64,000 bases of DNA. Source: Cyrtodaria siliqua. Taxonomy: Eukaryota; Mollusca; Bivalvia; Adapedonta; Hiatellidae. Below are positions 62,401 to 64,000 of this stretch, in pieces. The translations under genes and the position numbers were made by a program. Each line of letters begins with the position of its first letter. Position 1 is the first letter of the stretch. Where the stretch lies: assembly GCA_037043455.1 (NCBI GenBank), contig JAWPHD010000226.1:310001-374000 (forward strand). The letters are read 5' to 3'. A model generated the notes under the pieces. That model saw only the letters and a program-made list of their open reading frames with translations. It ran no database searches and was not told where the DNA came from.

Positions 62401-63779
62401 TTTATTAATAGCGTAATTTGTCAGGTGCATAAACACATTGTCCTGCAAAGAGAAACAACATTTTAACTCGAGGGTTATTTATAGCTCAACATGAAAACAT
62501 CATTAAAGCAGACCTAATAACAAATAGATAGGAAACTGTGAAATGAATCTAAATTTCAAGTGACACAGTGTGGGAATTTCATGAAATATTGTCCGACTTT
62601 AAACACACATACCATGGAGGGTTTTATGCATATACGTTTCATTTATGTCAAAACCCATCACAAATGTATTTCTCCTTCTAATGATGGTATTTTCCTTACC
62701 CTAACATTGTAAGCAACGAAGGAGTTTGAAGGGAAGTTTCACTATATCAATTGCTTGGTTTCTAAGGGAAAAGCTCACCCATGTGTCCCTTTTAAATCTT
62801 CCAGATTGCCATGTGTCCCTTTAAAATCCAAGTATGGGCATCCAATTAGTTTTTTACATTTTTGCAATCATTAATATTACTTGTAGCATGGTTGCTGACA
62901 TTTCCTACGTGTTTGCACAGTTGTAAATCATTTCATTGAAAATAACACCTGTCAGAATGACTGGTGTACTCTAACTACCAGTTATCGGATGTTAGAGTAT
63001 GGCAGACAGATGAAATGGACATGCTACTCCAATCTTGATGTATAAATCAATGAACTCAATGAGACCATAGTCTATGACTTATTAGAATAGTTCAAATTGT
63101 TTTTAGATATTAATAGCTGTATTTTCGGAACAAACGGCAACTTATGTTGTCAGTATTGATAAGCGCTTCTTTTAAAATAGCATGATTTATTTTAAACAAG
63201 TGCTCTACCAATACTGATTACAGAGTTATTGTTACTGTTGACTGGCAGGTGGATTTTGCTGCAATTCATTAGACTTAGTGCACATCTCCAGTATTAAACC
63301 GAATTTCACAACTAATCAACCTCTGATGTAAACATTCGAAATTCAGTATAGTACAACGGTCAATACGCGTCATAATATTTTTACCTTAGGCATATATCCA
63401 ATTTTCAACGCATATTTGGTACGCTTGAAAATTATTCATAAATTATAAATTATGAATCATGCGTTTTTTAATATTTTCAGGGCTATTTTTTGCAGATACG
63501 CATCTTTTCTTGGGCTCCGGTATACTTAAAATAATTATACAGACTTCCGTATATCTCTGATTACCCTATAATATTTAACCCTTTACTTTTGTGATATTAA
63601 CCAAAAGTGGTTTACATAATTATATGAAAACTTACTACATTATTATTCGTAGGCTCGGTGTACTTATTTGTGGCGAATCTTGAGAGACCATCTTTGAACA
63701 CAAATATTCTCAAGGGATCACATGATGTGACCAATGTGTAAATTCTTAAGTCAAACTTGAAACCATCTATTAGGAGAGG
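14202..63779 (-). CDS. TTLL6/TTLL13-type tubulin polyglutamylase, 3' eleven exons (5' part outside window)
   Basis: ATP-dependent ligase of the tubulin tyrosine ligase-like family. Known members add glutamate chains to tubulin tails on axonemal and cytoplasmic microtubules. Eleven exons join in one frame to 850 residues plus TGA, and every junction has AG/GT borders and matching phase. Residues 1-159 of this partial product hold the end of the ATP-grasp core: IDGFKFDLRIY (4-14), HLTNYAINKHS (54-64), CFEILGFDVMLD (132-143) and IEVNHSPSF (151-159), with the metal-binding Glu152 and Asn154. Residues 160-290 are basic and helical, like the microtubule-binding extension of TTLL6/7/13. Residues 410-850 are low-complexity and probably disordered. 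The N-terminal core is missing, so the full protein should exceed 1,000 residues, longer than vertebrate TTLL6/13. TTLL6 versus TTLL13 cannot be decided here. Confidence 0.9.
14967..15017 (-). CDS. TTLL exon w10: 51-nt candidate cassette exon
   Basis: A 51 nt segment with acceptor ACTTTCAG|AC and donor TCAG|GTAATA. It enters and leaves in phase 1, so it can be included or skipped without changing frame. Joined to w9 it reads D-LPRFPSQHGPGLSVVS before w11. The symmetric phase and good splice sites are the only support. It is short and has no recognisable homology, so it may be an alternatively spliced exon or chance. Confidence 0.55.
15800..16220. mobile_element. Foldback MITE, copy 1
   Basis: The two arms are diverged inverses of each other: left TCATGGCAAATAATTGTAAA and GCAAATACCCTTACAATC, right GGGAATTTGCTC and ACACTGATCAAAGAGTCG. 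The centre has CTCCCAAAATGT and GGGCTAATC. It is the same family as 60335-60775, about 420 bp long. Confidence 0.7.
16731..17020. mobile_element. hAT-type MITE, copy 1, with 8 bp target duplication
   Basis: It starts CAGTGTATTAGCCAGCCAAC and ends TCTGCCTAATACCCTT. A perfect 8 bp duplication, GATAAAAG, is at 16723-16730 and 17021-17028. The interior matches copies at 27139 and 56467 (CTTTCTCAATATT, ATTTATAGAAGAAAGAT, GACACCCA). It is non-coding. Confidence 0.92.
17035..17531. mobile_element. Element with ~60 bp terminal inverted repeats
   Basis: The left arm begins ATATACACTCAAGTGATATG and continues AAAACGCAACACGGGAATTT and CCGCTATATATTGTAT. The right arm at 17468-17531 is its near-perfect inverse. 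The interior has no transposase. It begins only 7 bp after the target duplication of the neighbouring hAT MITE. The superfamily is not identified. Confidence 0.85.
18031..18499 (+). mobile_element. Same non-LTR family, short 3' fragment, copy B
   Basis: 469 bp starting at the position equivalent to 4460 in copy A. It encodes the last ~80 residues (CRIGHTRYTHSYLLQG, then the Cys-x2-Cys-x7-His-x4-Cys knuckle) to a TAA at 18274, then the same 3' UTR and degenerating (ATTC)n. A perfect 15 bp duplication, TTCATTATGCATTTA, flanks it at 18016-18030 and 18500-18514. It differs from copy A by scattered substitutions only. It sits inside the TIR element at 17822-20290. Confidence 0.93.
18674..19941. 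repeat. 60-bp satellite, 21 nearly identical copies
   Basis: Each unit contains GATGCTTGTTGAAGTTTGAG, then GTACTGAATGACAATCA, then CCTCCTGCAGTTAATAG. The copies appear identical except for one A/G site at 18711 and every 60 bases after it. Because 60 is a multiple of three, both strands stay open for about 450 codons (18658-19998 plus, 18631-19983 minus). These are by-products, not genes. Confidence 0.95.
20596..20868 (+). repeat. Short modular element, subfamily A
   Basis: The left block is TGTCTGTGGACACGAATGCC followed by CCCACTG. A GGCCATAACTCC body and a right block GATGGACAAGGGCAACACTA followed by TATGCC complete it. The same ends bound the larger array at 23355-24452, but here the inner unit is not amplified. 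Confidence 0.6.
21700..22215. repeat. Degenerate nested tandem repeat (about 36 and 124 bp)
   Basis: A ~36 bp unit, CTGAGAGGTGATTCCCATTT plus ATTTCACTCAT, sits inside a ~124 bp unit that also has GAGGTAACCTCC and GGACATATTTCACTC. About three large units are clear, and decayed ones extend to the left. Confidence 0.8.
23355..24455 (+). repeat. Modular element, subfamily A: left palindrome, six ~160-bp units, GACA run, hairpin
   Basis: The left block is GTGTTCATGGGACAC followed by AGATGCCCCCGC at 23375-23385. About six units of 160 bp follow, with GGGCATAACTCTGGAAGTAC, CCGAGACATTGTGCCCATAT and TTGGAGAAGATTGGATAACA. The right end has ACAAGGACAGACAGGGGTAA, then a hairpin ATGCCCCTTCACCATTC/GAATGGCAGGTGCAT at 24417-24451. 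The first hairpin arm echoes the left ATGCCCCC. Confidence 0.8.
25455..26680 (+). repeat. Modular element, subfamily B: left palindrome, ~145-bp units, GACA run, hairpin
   Basis: Left palindrome TTGTCCATGGGACAA at 25463-25477 and TATGGCTCCCCCAC just after. An A-rich tract lies at 25674-25797. Then come about six ~142-146 bp units with ATCAATAGGGGTCATCTACT, GGTCATGACCAACCATCCTT and TTGACCTTTGACCTAGTGAC. A (GACA)n run at 26602-26623 and the terminal hairpin TATGGCTCCCC..ACACTTTGTGT..GGGGAAGCCATA at 26639-26674 follow. Same plan as 23355-24455 with unrelated units. Confidence 0.8.
27139..27493. mobile_element. hAT-type MITE, copy 2, with 8 bp target duplication
   Basis: It starts CAGTGTATTAGCCAGCCAAC and ends CAGCCTAATACACGG. 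The perfect duplication GTTGTTCC is at 27131-27138 and 27494-27501. It contains the same inner landmarks as copies 1 and 3, plus a local duplication of GCAGCCGTGTTTTGCA near the left end. Confidence 0.93.
27605..27915 (+). repeat. Modular element, subfamily C, short copy 1
   Basis: The left block has TTCCACGGAACACTTGTGTC and ACCTGCCG. The body contains TTATTGGACATGTG, ACAACATTCCTTGG and CAAATACTTTTCAAGTTA. The right block is GACGACGGACAAGTGATC followed by TAAGTGTCTGC. It aligns along its length with 28917-29217. Confidence 0.75.
28917..29217 (+). repeat. Modular element, subfamily C, short copy 2
   Basis: Left GGGTGTTCCACGGAACACTT; body GGGGCATAACTCTGAAAATG and AACAACATTCCTTGGGTTAA; right GGACGATGGACAAAGTGATC, CCTAAGTGTCTGCC. 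ACTAG lies just outside both ends (28910 and 29219). It may be a target duplication or part of the element. Confidence 0.75.
29655..30205. mobile_element. Possible TIR element with TATACCCCAACA ends
   Basis: Left TATACCCCAACATA and right TGTTGGGGTATAA are inverted, about 545 bp apart. No transposase is seen. The short inverted ends are the only support. Confidence 0.45.
31845..32030. repeat. C-rich tracts (G-rich on minus strand)
   Basis: Two clusters of C-runs at 31850-31905 and 31990-32020 are separated by an A-rich and mixed spacer. On the minus strand they give several runs of three or more G in a row, which can form G-quadruplexes. Overlapping open frames here are low-complexity artefacts. 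Confidence 0.8.
32740..33112. repeat. CATGTGAC-based tandem repeat
   Basis: A ~20 bp half-unit alternates as TATCATGTGACTAAAATATG and TACCATGTGACAACTATAGT, giving ~40 bp units in the left half. The right half drifts to GGCAACCATATGTACCATGT. About 18 half-units are visible. Confidence 0.85.
33350..33650 (+). repeat. Dispersed repeat related to the 5360-5890 array
   Basis: AATCCGATCTTGATGAAAGTT, AACAGCCAGATCGCACC and CAGAGTTATGGCTCTTGGAT match the style of the type 1 units at 5360-5890. It appears as about two half-units. No coding region. Confidence 0.55.
34222..34392. mobile_element. Small MITE with ~30 bp inverted ends
   Basis: Left TATGGGTTTTCATGTAGGTA followed by CAAACATG. Right TGTTTGTACCTACATCATGT, an insert, then CATGAAAGCCCTA. 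The element is about 170 bp and non-coding. Confidence 0.55.
34774..35011 (-). CDS. TTLL exon w9: C-terminal tail segment
   Basis: 238 nt, entry phase 0, exit with one base (G). The acceptor is CTCTTTAG|CGA and the donor AATG|GTAAGT. It encodes RNKFLRKPLGSTGRPSAVIP, then DSEYRNLSSLLETEAERNRI, LARNGFNVTLPSSEARSDSI and TPNPNTKRILSASGQRKDN. The segment around YRNLSSLLETEAERNRILA looks helical. The exit phase is met by exons w10 and w11, both of which accept one leading base. Confidence 0.83.
35012..36950 (-). other. Intron between TTLL exons w8 and w9
   Basis: It contains a minus-strand SINE (35635-35803). The rest is AT-rich, and I see no gene in 35015-35630 or 35810-36945. Small open frames at 36001-36228 and 36711-36899 have no recognisable features. 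Confidence 0.6.
35635..35803 (-). mobile_element. tRNA-derived SINE, minus strand
   Basis: Read on the minus strand, the head has a good A-box GGTTAGCTCAGTGCATAG and a canonical B-box GAGTTCGAATCCC. The body includes GTGTGTTTTCTCCAGGTCCT and CCACAGTAAGACCACCACAC, a phrase common in invertebrate SINEs. The pol III boxes are the best preserved in the window. It is not a tRNA gene because the body continues past the head. Confidence 0.8.
36951..37424 (-). CDS. TTLL exon w8: Ser/Gln/Pro-rich tail
   Basis: 474 nt, 158 codons, phase 0/0. The acceptor is TTTCAG|ACA and the donor CAG|GTGAGC. It starts TEHENMSRRVDSQISNGG. The rest is low-complexity Ser, Gln, Thr, Ala and Pro, with short patches such as SHNNSFHPPQFTHSTTN and GHGGRTWQQRAPQGNLNG. 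It is probably a disordered C-terminal tail. The high GC (many CG dinucleotides) contrasts with the AT-rich flanks, as expected for a coding island. Confidence 0.83.
39595..39850. repeat. 31-bp tandem repeat, about 8 copies
   Basis: The unit TAAGCCCAACATAACAATTT plus TGATGGGTTAC repeats with drift at the right (CACAACATAACAATTCC). The phrase TGATTGGTTG recurs just after the array, as if the unit decays onwards to 39960. Confidence 0.9.
40330..40620. repeat. Degenerate CATAATGCTGTAA repeat
   Basis: About nine loose copies of a ~30 bp unit built on ACAACATGCATAATGCTGTAA-like sequence, with spacing from 18 to 35 bp. One minus-strand open frame through it is repeat sequence. Confidence 0.75.
41983..42324 (-). 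CDS. TTLL exon w7: linker region
   Basis: 342 nt, 114 codons, phase 0/0. The acceptor is TGGTAG|GAA and the donor GAG|GTATGT. It starts ENQRWLYTNRQMDSCLSGRQ, continues APIRIKDKQYYKKLLDRYFG and HNHALANENNSRLEKTIYRS, and ends EEVFDVE. It lies 15.7 kb from w6, and all joins here are phase 0, so an extra exon in that intron cannot be excluded. The composition (mixed charged, moderate GC, one clean open frame) and matching phase support it. No domain is recognised. Confidence 0.82.
44345..44655. repeat. Foldback element centred on an AATCGGATAAA hairpin
   Basis: AAATCGGATAAACAAATAA and GTTTATTTATCCGATTT form the centre. Farther out, diverged arms still match (TTCATAATGCGCAG against the inverse of CTGCGCATCATGAA). 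About 310 bp, non-coding. Confidence 0.65.
45204..45800. repeat. 50-bp tandem repeat, about 12 copies
   Basis: The unit contains CAAATGAATGGAGAATATTC, GCCTTTTGATATAGTC and TAGATCATCTGTGT. Most copies are identical; the ninth has several changes (ATTGAG, TTTGCC, GTCGAGAAC). It runs straight into the dispersed repeat at 45790-46140. Confidence 0.95.
45790..46140 (+). repeat. Dispersed repeat, copy 2 (related to 11225-11565)
   Basis: Shared landmarks in order: CTAGATCATCTGTG, ACAAACTTCTAGAAG, CCATTTTACCAAAATACTG, CTTCTATCCAAGA, AAAGAGAAAAAC, AAAGATGATCAAGACTA. No coding capacity. Confidence 0.75.
46465..46660 (+). mobile_element. tRNA-derived SINE
   Basis: The head has A-box TGGCTAAGTGGTTAGCATGG and a B-box-like GGGTTTGAGCC. 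The body has GTGTGTCCTTAGGCAAGAAA, a phrase seen in many SINE families. A second SINE piece in opposite orientation follows at 46740-46920. Confidence 0.78.
46740..46920 (-). mobile_element. SINE fragment, minus strand
   Basis: The minus strand reads CACGGGGTCGATTCCCGC (B-box-like), then TATGCCTTCCTTTGGCGGGG, GTCAGCCCCGTGTGC and ATACCCGGTACATGTT. The A-box half is missing or diverged. Confidence 0.6.
47480..47537 (+). repeat. G-rich tract, quadruplex-prone
   Basis: At least six runs of three to nine G within about 55 bp on the plus strand. On the TTLL transcript (minus) it is C-rich. Confidence 0.85.
48358..48888. mobile_element. 530-bp near-perfect foldback element with TTAA flanks
   Basis: TTAA then AGGGGTTGATGCACTATTT at the left; AAATAGTGCATCAACCCCT then TTAA at the right. 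The ~235 bp arms pair almost perfectly, through AGAATTATCAAAATGCCATG, GAGGCGGC, CGATGACGTCATCG and ACCATATATGGCATATG. A loop of about 55 bp is at 48597-48650. It contains a CRE-like TGACGTCA in each arm. Confidence 0.93.
49815..51570 (+). repeat. Modular element, subfamily C, long copy with ~11 tandem units
   Basis: Left GGGTGTTCCGCAGAACATG and TGTGTCACCTG. About eleven units of 125-155 bp with TAATGACCTTCAGTGTGACC, TATGGTCATAATGATGTTGT and AAGAAATATCAAGAAATGAG follow. The right end is a run of GGACAGACGGACGG-type words, then ACAAAGTGATCCCAAAGT and a hairpin CGCATTTTTCTTCGAAAAGGCG. The ends match the short copies at 27605 and 28917, but the inner units do not. Confidence 0.85.
51843..52032. 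mobile_element. Tc1/mariner-like MITE with duplicated left end
   Basis: The ends are TACAGTCAAACCTG and CAGGTTTGACTGTA, consistent with a TA target. The left end occurs twice, at 51852 and 51875, separated by TTTCTATA. Inner GGTGGTCTCTTAACAGAGGT matches a phrase common in invertebrate MITEs with this end. Confidence 0.8.
52275..52440. repeat. Long imperfect hairpin
   Basis: AGATTATTTAACTGCTG, GGAAATCCTTCA and ATGGTAGACGTGT are mirrored by ACACGTCTACCAT, TGAAGGATTTCC and CAGCAGTTAAATAATCT. Arm length is about 65 bp, with a short A-rich loop. Confidence 0.85.
52978..53156. mobile_element. TTAA-type MITE (piggyBac-like ends), copy 2
   Basis: Left TTAGCCCTTTCACTGCCGCA and right TTAGCAGTGAAAGGGTTAA are inverted. 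An inner inverted pair, CCCAGATCAGCCTTCACATA and TGTGCAGGCTGATTAGG, is shared with the element at 11883. The left flank reads TTAG rather than TTAA. Confidence 0.72.
54199..55012. mobile_element. Diverged relative of the 48358 foldback element
   Basis: The arms start AAAGGGAGTGTAGTGACACA, with a right arm reading inversely GTATACAGCCAAACA-like sequence. They share AGAATTATCAAAAT (inverted), AAAATGGTTATG, GCCGCCATTTTGA and ATGATGTCAT with the first element. An inner hairpin, CATACCCCAGCCAACCCC with GGGGTTGGATGGGGTATG, is at 54560-54614. The arms are only moderately similar, so it is older. Confidence 0.7.
55620..55885. repeat. Hairpin element with a ~42 bp perfect inner stem
   Basis: TTGAATTTATTAAACACCTT and AAAATGATATAATGCTCGGC are mirrored by GCCTCGCATTATATCATTTT and CGTTTAATAAATTCAA at 55780-55868. 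Just upstream, ACGTTAATGACGTCATGGAC and GTCACGTTAATGTACG form further palindromes with a CRE-like TGACGTCA. Confidence 0.8.
56467..56774. mobile_element. hAT-type MITE, copy 3, with 8 bp target duplication
   Basis: It starts CAGTGTATTAGCTATCCAAC and ends CAGGCTAATACACTG. The flanks are CTGGTGAG at 56459-56466 and CTGGAGAG at 56775-56782 (one mismatch), so it is older than copies 1 and 2. The interior matches copy 2 throughout. Confidence 0.9.
57999..58223 (-). CDS. TTLL exon w6: acidic helix segment
   Basis: 225 nt, 75 codons, phase 0/0. The acceptor is GTTAAAG|GTG and the donor TTG|GTATGT. It encodes VMGSESARQVDEPVDTKKPM, then DILEEEELERISGLLQRDNL, a hydrophobic run VRGLGIVEHVYRLLHC and a Pro-rich end PRPLPPPL. 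The EELERI...LLQRDNLVRGLGIVEHVY part looks helical and conserved in style, unlike the flanking linkers. The phase fits exons w5 and w7. GC content is clearly higher than in the surrounding intron. Confidence 0.88.
58680..59230 (-). repeat. 47-bp minisatellite made of a duplicated 5' splice site and exon end
   Basis: About twelve diverged copies of a 47 bp unit, starting with the end of exon w5 itself. Read on the minus strand, the unit has an exon-like part (CATCTA..TCAAGATCTAACTTGG) followed by the donor GTAAGTGAATAG. Nine copies besides the true donor keep a perfect GTAAGT. Two copies have ATAAGT or ATAATT instead. Each unit also carries the in-frame TAG that follows the true donor. Confidence 0.9.
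59227..59404 (-). CDS. TTLL exon w5: basic coiled segment and Arg/Ser-rich tail
   Basis: 178 nt. The acceptor AAACAG|A completes an Arg, and the exon exits in phase 0 at GAT|GTAAGT. It encodes RQQREEITRKKEKLESMLKG, then a basic, Ser-rich stretch with GSRRRRSLNRTSMPTRRL and an end of SSSRSNLD. The first part fits the helical extension of TTLL6/13; the second is strongly cationic. Reading on into the intron gives Val-Ser-Glu and a TAG, so use of any later donor would truncate the protein. The last ~26 nt and the donor are repeated in tandem downstream. Confidence 0.88.
60058..60243 (-). CDS. TTLL exon w4: HLGNFRRIYP block
   Basis: 186 nt. The acceptor CTGCACAG|A completes an Arg codon (AG+A), and the exon exits with CG before GTAAG. 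It encodes REELDLAHQQYIDTLDKFED, then AHLGNFRRIYPTPGMEKYEK and SSGTLFQETAAFKARSEMAR. This run from the Lys-Glu-Ser-Arg junction through the Arg-Arg-Ile-Tyr-Pro block is characteristic of TTLL6/TTLL13 just after the catalytic core. The open frame continues upstream past the acceptor, but that part has no family resemblance and is intron. Confidence 0.93.
60335..60775. mobile_element. Foldback MITE, copy 2
   Basis: Left GAAACCACATGACTTTTTGA, AAAAATGTAAACAAAATG, CAATTTGGTTCATTCAGTAC. Right GTACTAGATAAATCGAATTA, CATTTTGTTTACAATTTTTT, TGATCAAAAAGTAACATGG. Arms of about 190 bp flank a ~50 bp centre. It lies in the short intron 92 bp from exon w4. Same family as 15800-16220. Confidence 0.8.
61115..61200 (+). 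repeat. SINE-like 3' module
   Basis: GGGAGGTATGCAGTACTGGT, TTTACCCAGTAATAAATGG and GTCTGCCTTCACCAC match 15-75 with a few changes. The head is missing. It lies in the intron just downstream of exon w3. Confidence 0.6.
61265..61446 (-). CDS. TTLL exon w3: VNHSPSF motif and start of basic extension
   Basis: 182 nt, entry phase 0, exit with two bases (AG). The acceptor is TCTATAG|GTA. It begins VNHSPSFGTDSDLD, completing the active-site motif begun by Glu152, and continues with REIKGALIYDTLQLVNFGAC, then DRRKCIEEERRRIKDRLL and a Lys-Arg-rich end. The second Thr of the usual family version FTTDS is Gly here (FGTDS). The first ~47 nt of the exon and its acceptor are repeated in tandem just upstream (61447-61860). 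Confidence 0.94.
61447..61860 (-). repeat. 71-bp minisatellite made of a duplicated 3' splice site and exon start
   Basis: Five full copies and one partial copy of a 71 bp unit, at about 61473, 61543, 61614, 61685, 61756 and 61832. Read on the minus strand, each full unit carries the intron end (TCTATAG or CTTTAG), the acceptor AG and the first ~40 nt of exon w3. Copy 5 still spells Val-Asn-His-Ser-Pro-Ser-Phe; copies 2-4 have Tyr for the catalytic Asn; copy 1 has a 2-nt deletion. Using any of these acceptors would bring an in-frame stop before or at the true exon. Confidence 0.9.
62131..62442 (-). CDS. TTLL exon w2: catalytic core with TTL signature
   Basis: 312 nt, 104 codons, phase 0/0. 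The acceptor is TTTGCAG|GAC and the donor GAG|GTGAGT. It encodes HLTNYAINKHSEDF, the family signature, then a Gly-Ser-Lys-Arg-Lys segment, DDVIIKTLISAH, NYRTCFPNH and CFEILGFDVMLD. The last codon is the conserved metal-binding Glu of the Glu-Val-Asn-His-Ser-Pro motif; its partner Asn is in the next exon. Reading past the donor gives only Val-Ser-His-Met before leaving the conserved sequence, which supports the exon end. Confidence 0.95.
63636..63779 (-). CDS. TTLL exon w1: ATP-grasp core segment
   Basis: 144 nt, 48 codons, phase 0 at both ends. The acceptor is TTTTCAG and the donor GTA|GTAAGT. It encodes PLLIDGFKFDLRIYTLVT, then a stretch with CDPLRIF and GLSRFATNKY. These are the standard TTLL blocks around the conserved Asp-Leu-Arg of the ATP-grasp fold. 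An alternative donor three bases upstream (AAT|GTAGTA) is weaker and would drop one Val. The first base is the first coding base of the gene in this window; earlier exons must lie beyond the right edge. Confidence 0.92.
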
Positions 63780-64000
63780 CTGAAAATAAACAAAAGAACA
63801 GAAGATGACGAGTTAAGGTCAGTTCATTCACATATATATTTTTTGAGTTATGAATAAATTGAAACCTCAGATAAATTCACCACAAAGTACTTGTACAACA
63901 CATGCATTGAGCTCAGGAAAGTGATACTCTTACAAATACCACTAGTGCAAATGCCACATTTCAGATGTTGAATGATTTTTGTCTATTTTTAGTAACAGAT

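Overview
The window looks like nuclear DNA of a bivalve mollusc. It is AT-rich, gene-poor and full of transposable elements, with one intron-rich animal gene. The evidence for a bivalve is the mixture of repeats: tRNA-derived SINEs, an RNase H-bearing non-LTR element with an (ATTC)n tail, long arrays of 140-160 bp units carrying phrases such as 'ggccataactctgg' and 'ggtcatgacc', and many MITEs and foldback elements. The species cannot be named from the sequence alone.

The only host gene I can support is on the minus strand. It enters from the right edge (its 5' part lies beyond base 64000) and ends at a TGA at 14202. I assembled eleven exons by reading splice sites and phases: 63636-63779, 62131-62442, 61265-61446, 60058-60243, 59227-59404, 57999-58223, 41983-42324, 36951-37424, 34774-35011, 14967-15017 and 14202-14422. 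Together they give 2,553 nt, or 850 residues plus stop, in one continuous frame. The product is a tubulin tyrosine ligase-like polyglutamylase of the TTLL6/TTLL13 type. The C-terminal half of the ATP-grasp catalytic core and the basic helical extension are in the first five exons. The rest is a long Ser/Pro/Gln-rich tail.

Right part (57-64 kb): compact exons with short introns. Two minisatellites here each span an exon-intron border of this gene. One multiplies a 3' splice site (61440-61860, 71 bp units). The other multiplies a 5' splice site (58680-59230, 47 bp units).

Middle (15-57 kb): very large introns (about 15.7 kb and 19.8 kb) packed with hAT-type MITEs carrying 8 bp target duplications, foldback elements, SINEs, satellites, and a modular family built as left palindrome, tandem units, GACA/GACG run and terminal hairpin.

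Left part (1-14 kb): sequence downstream of the gene, holding a 3.3 kb 5'-truncated non-LTR retrotransposon flanked by a 12 bp target duplication, several tandem arrays and more MITEs. A second, shorter copy of the retrotransposon (18031-18499) has its own 15 bp target duplication and lies inside a TIR-bounded element that also carries 21 nearly identical copies of a 60 bp satellite.

All calls come from reading the sequence. No alignment, splice predictor or database was available.
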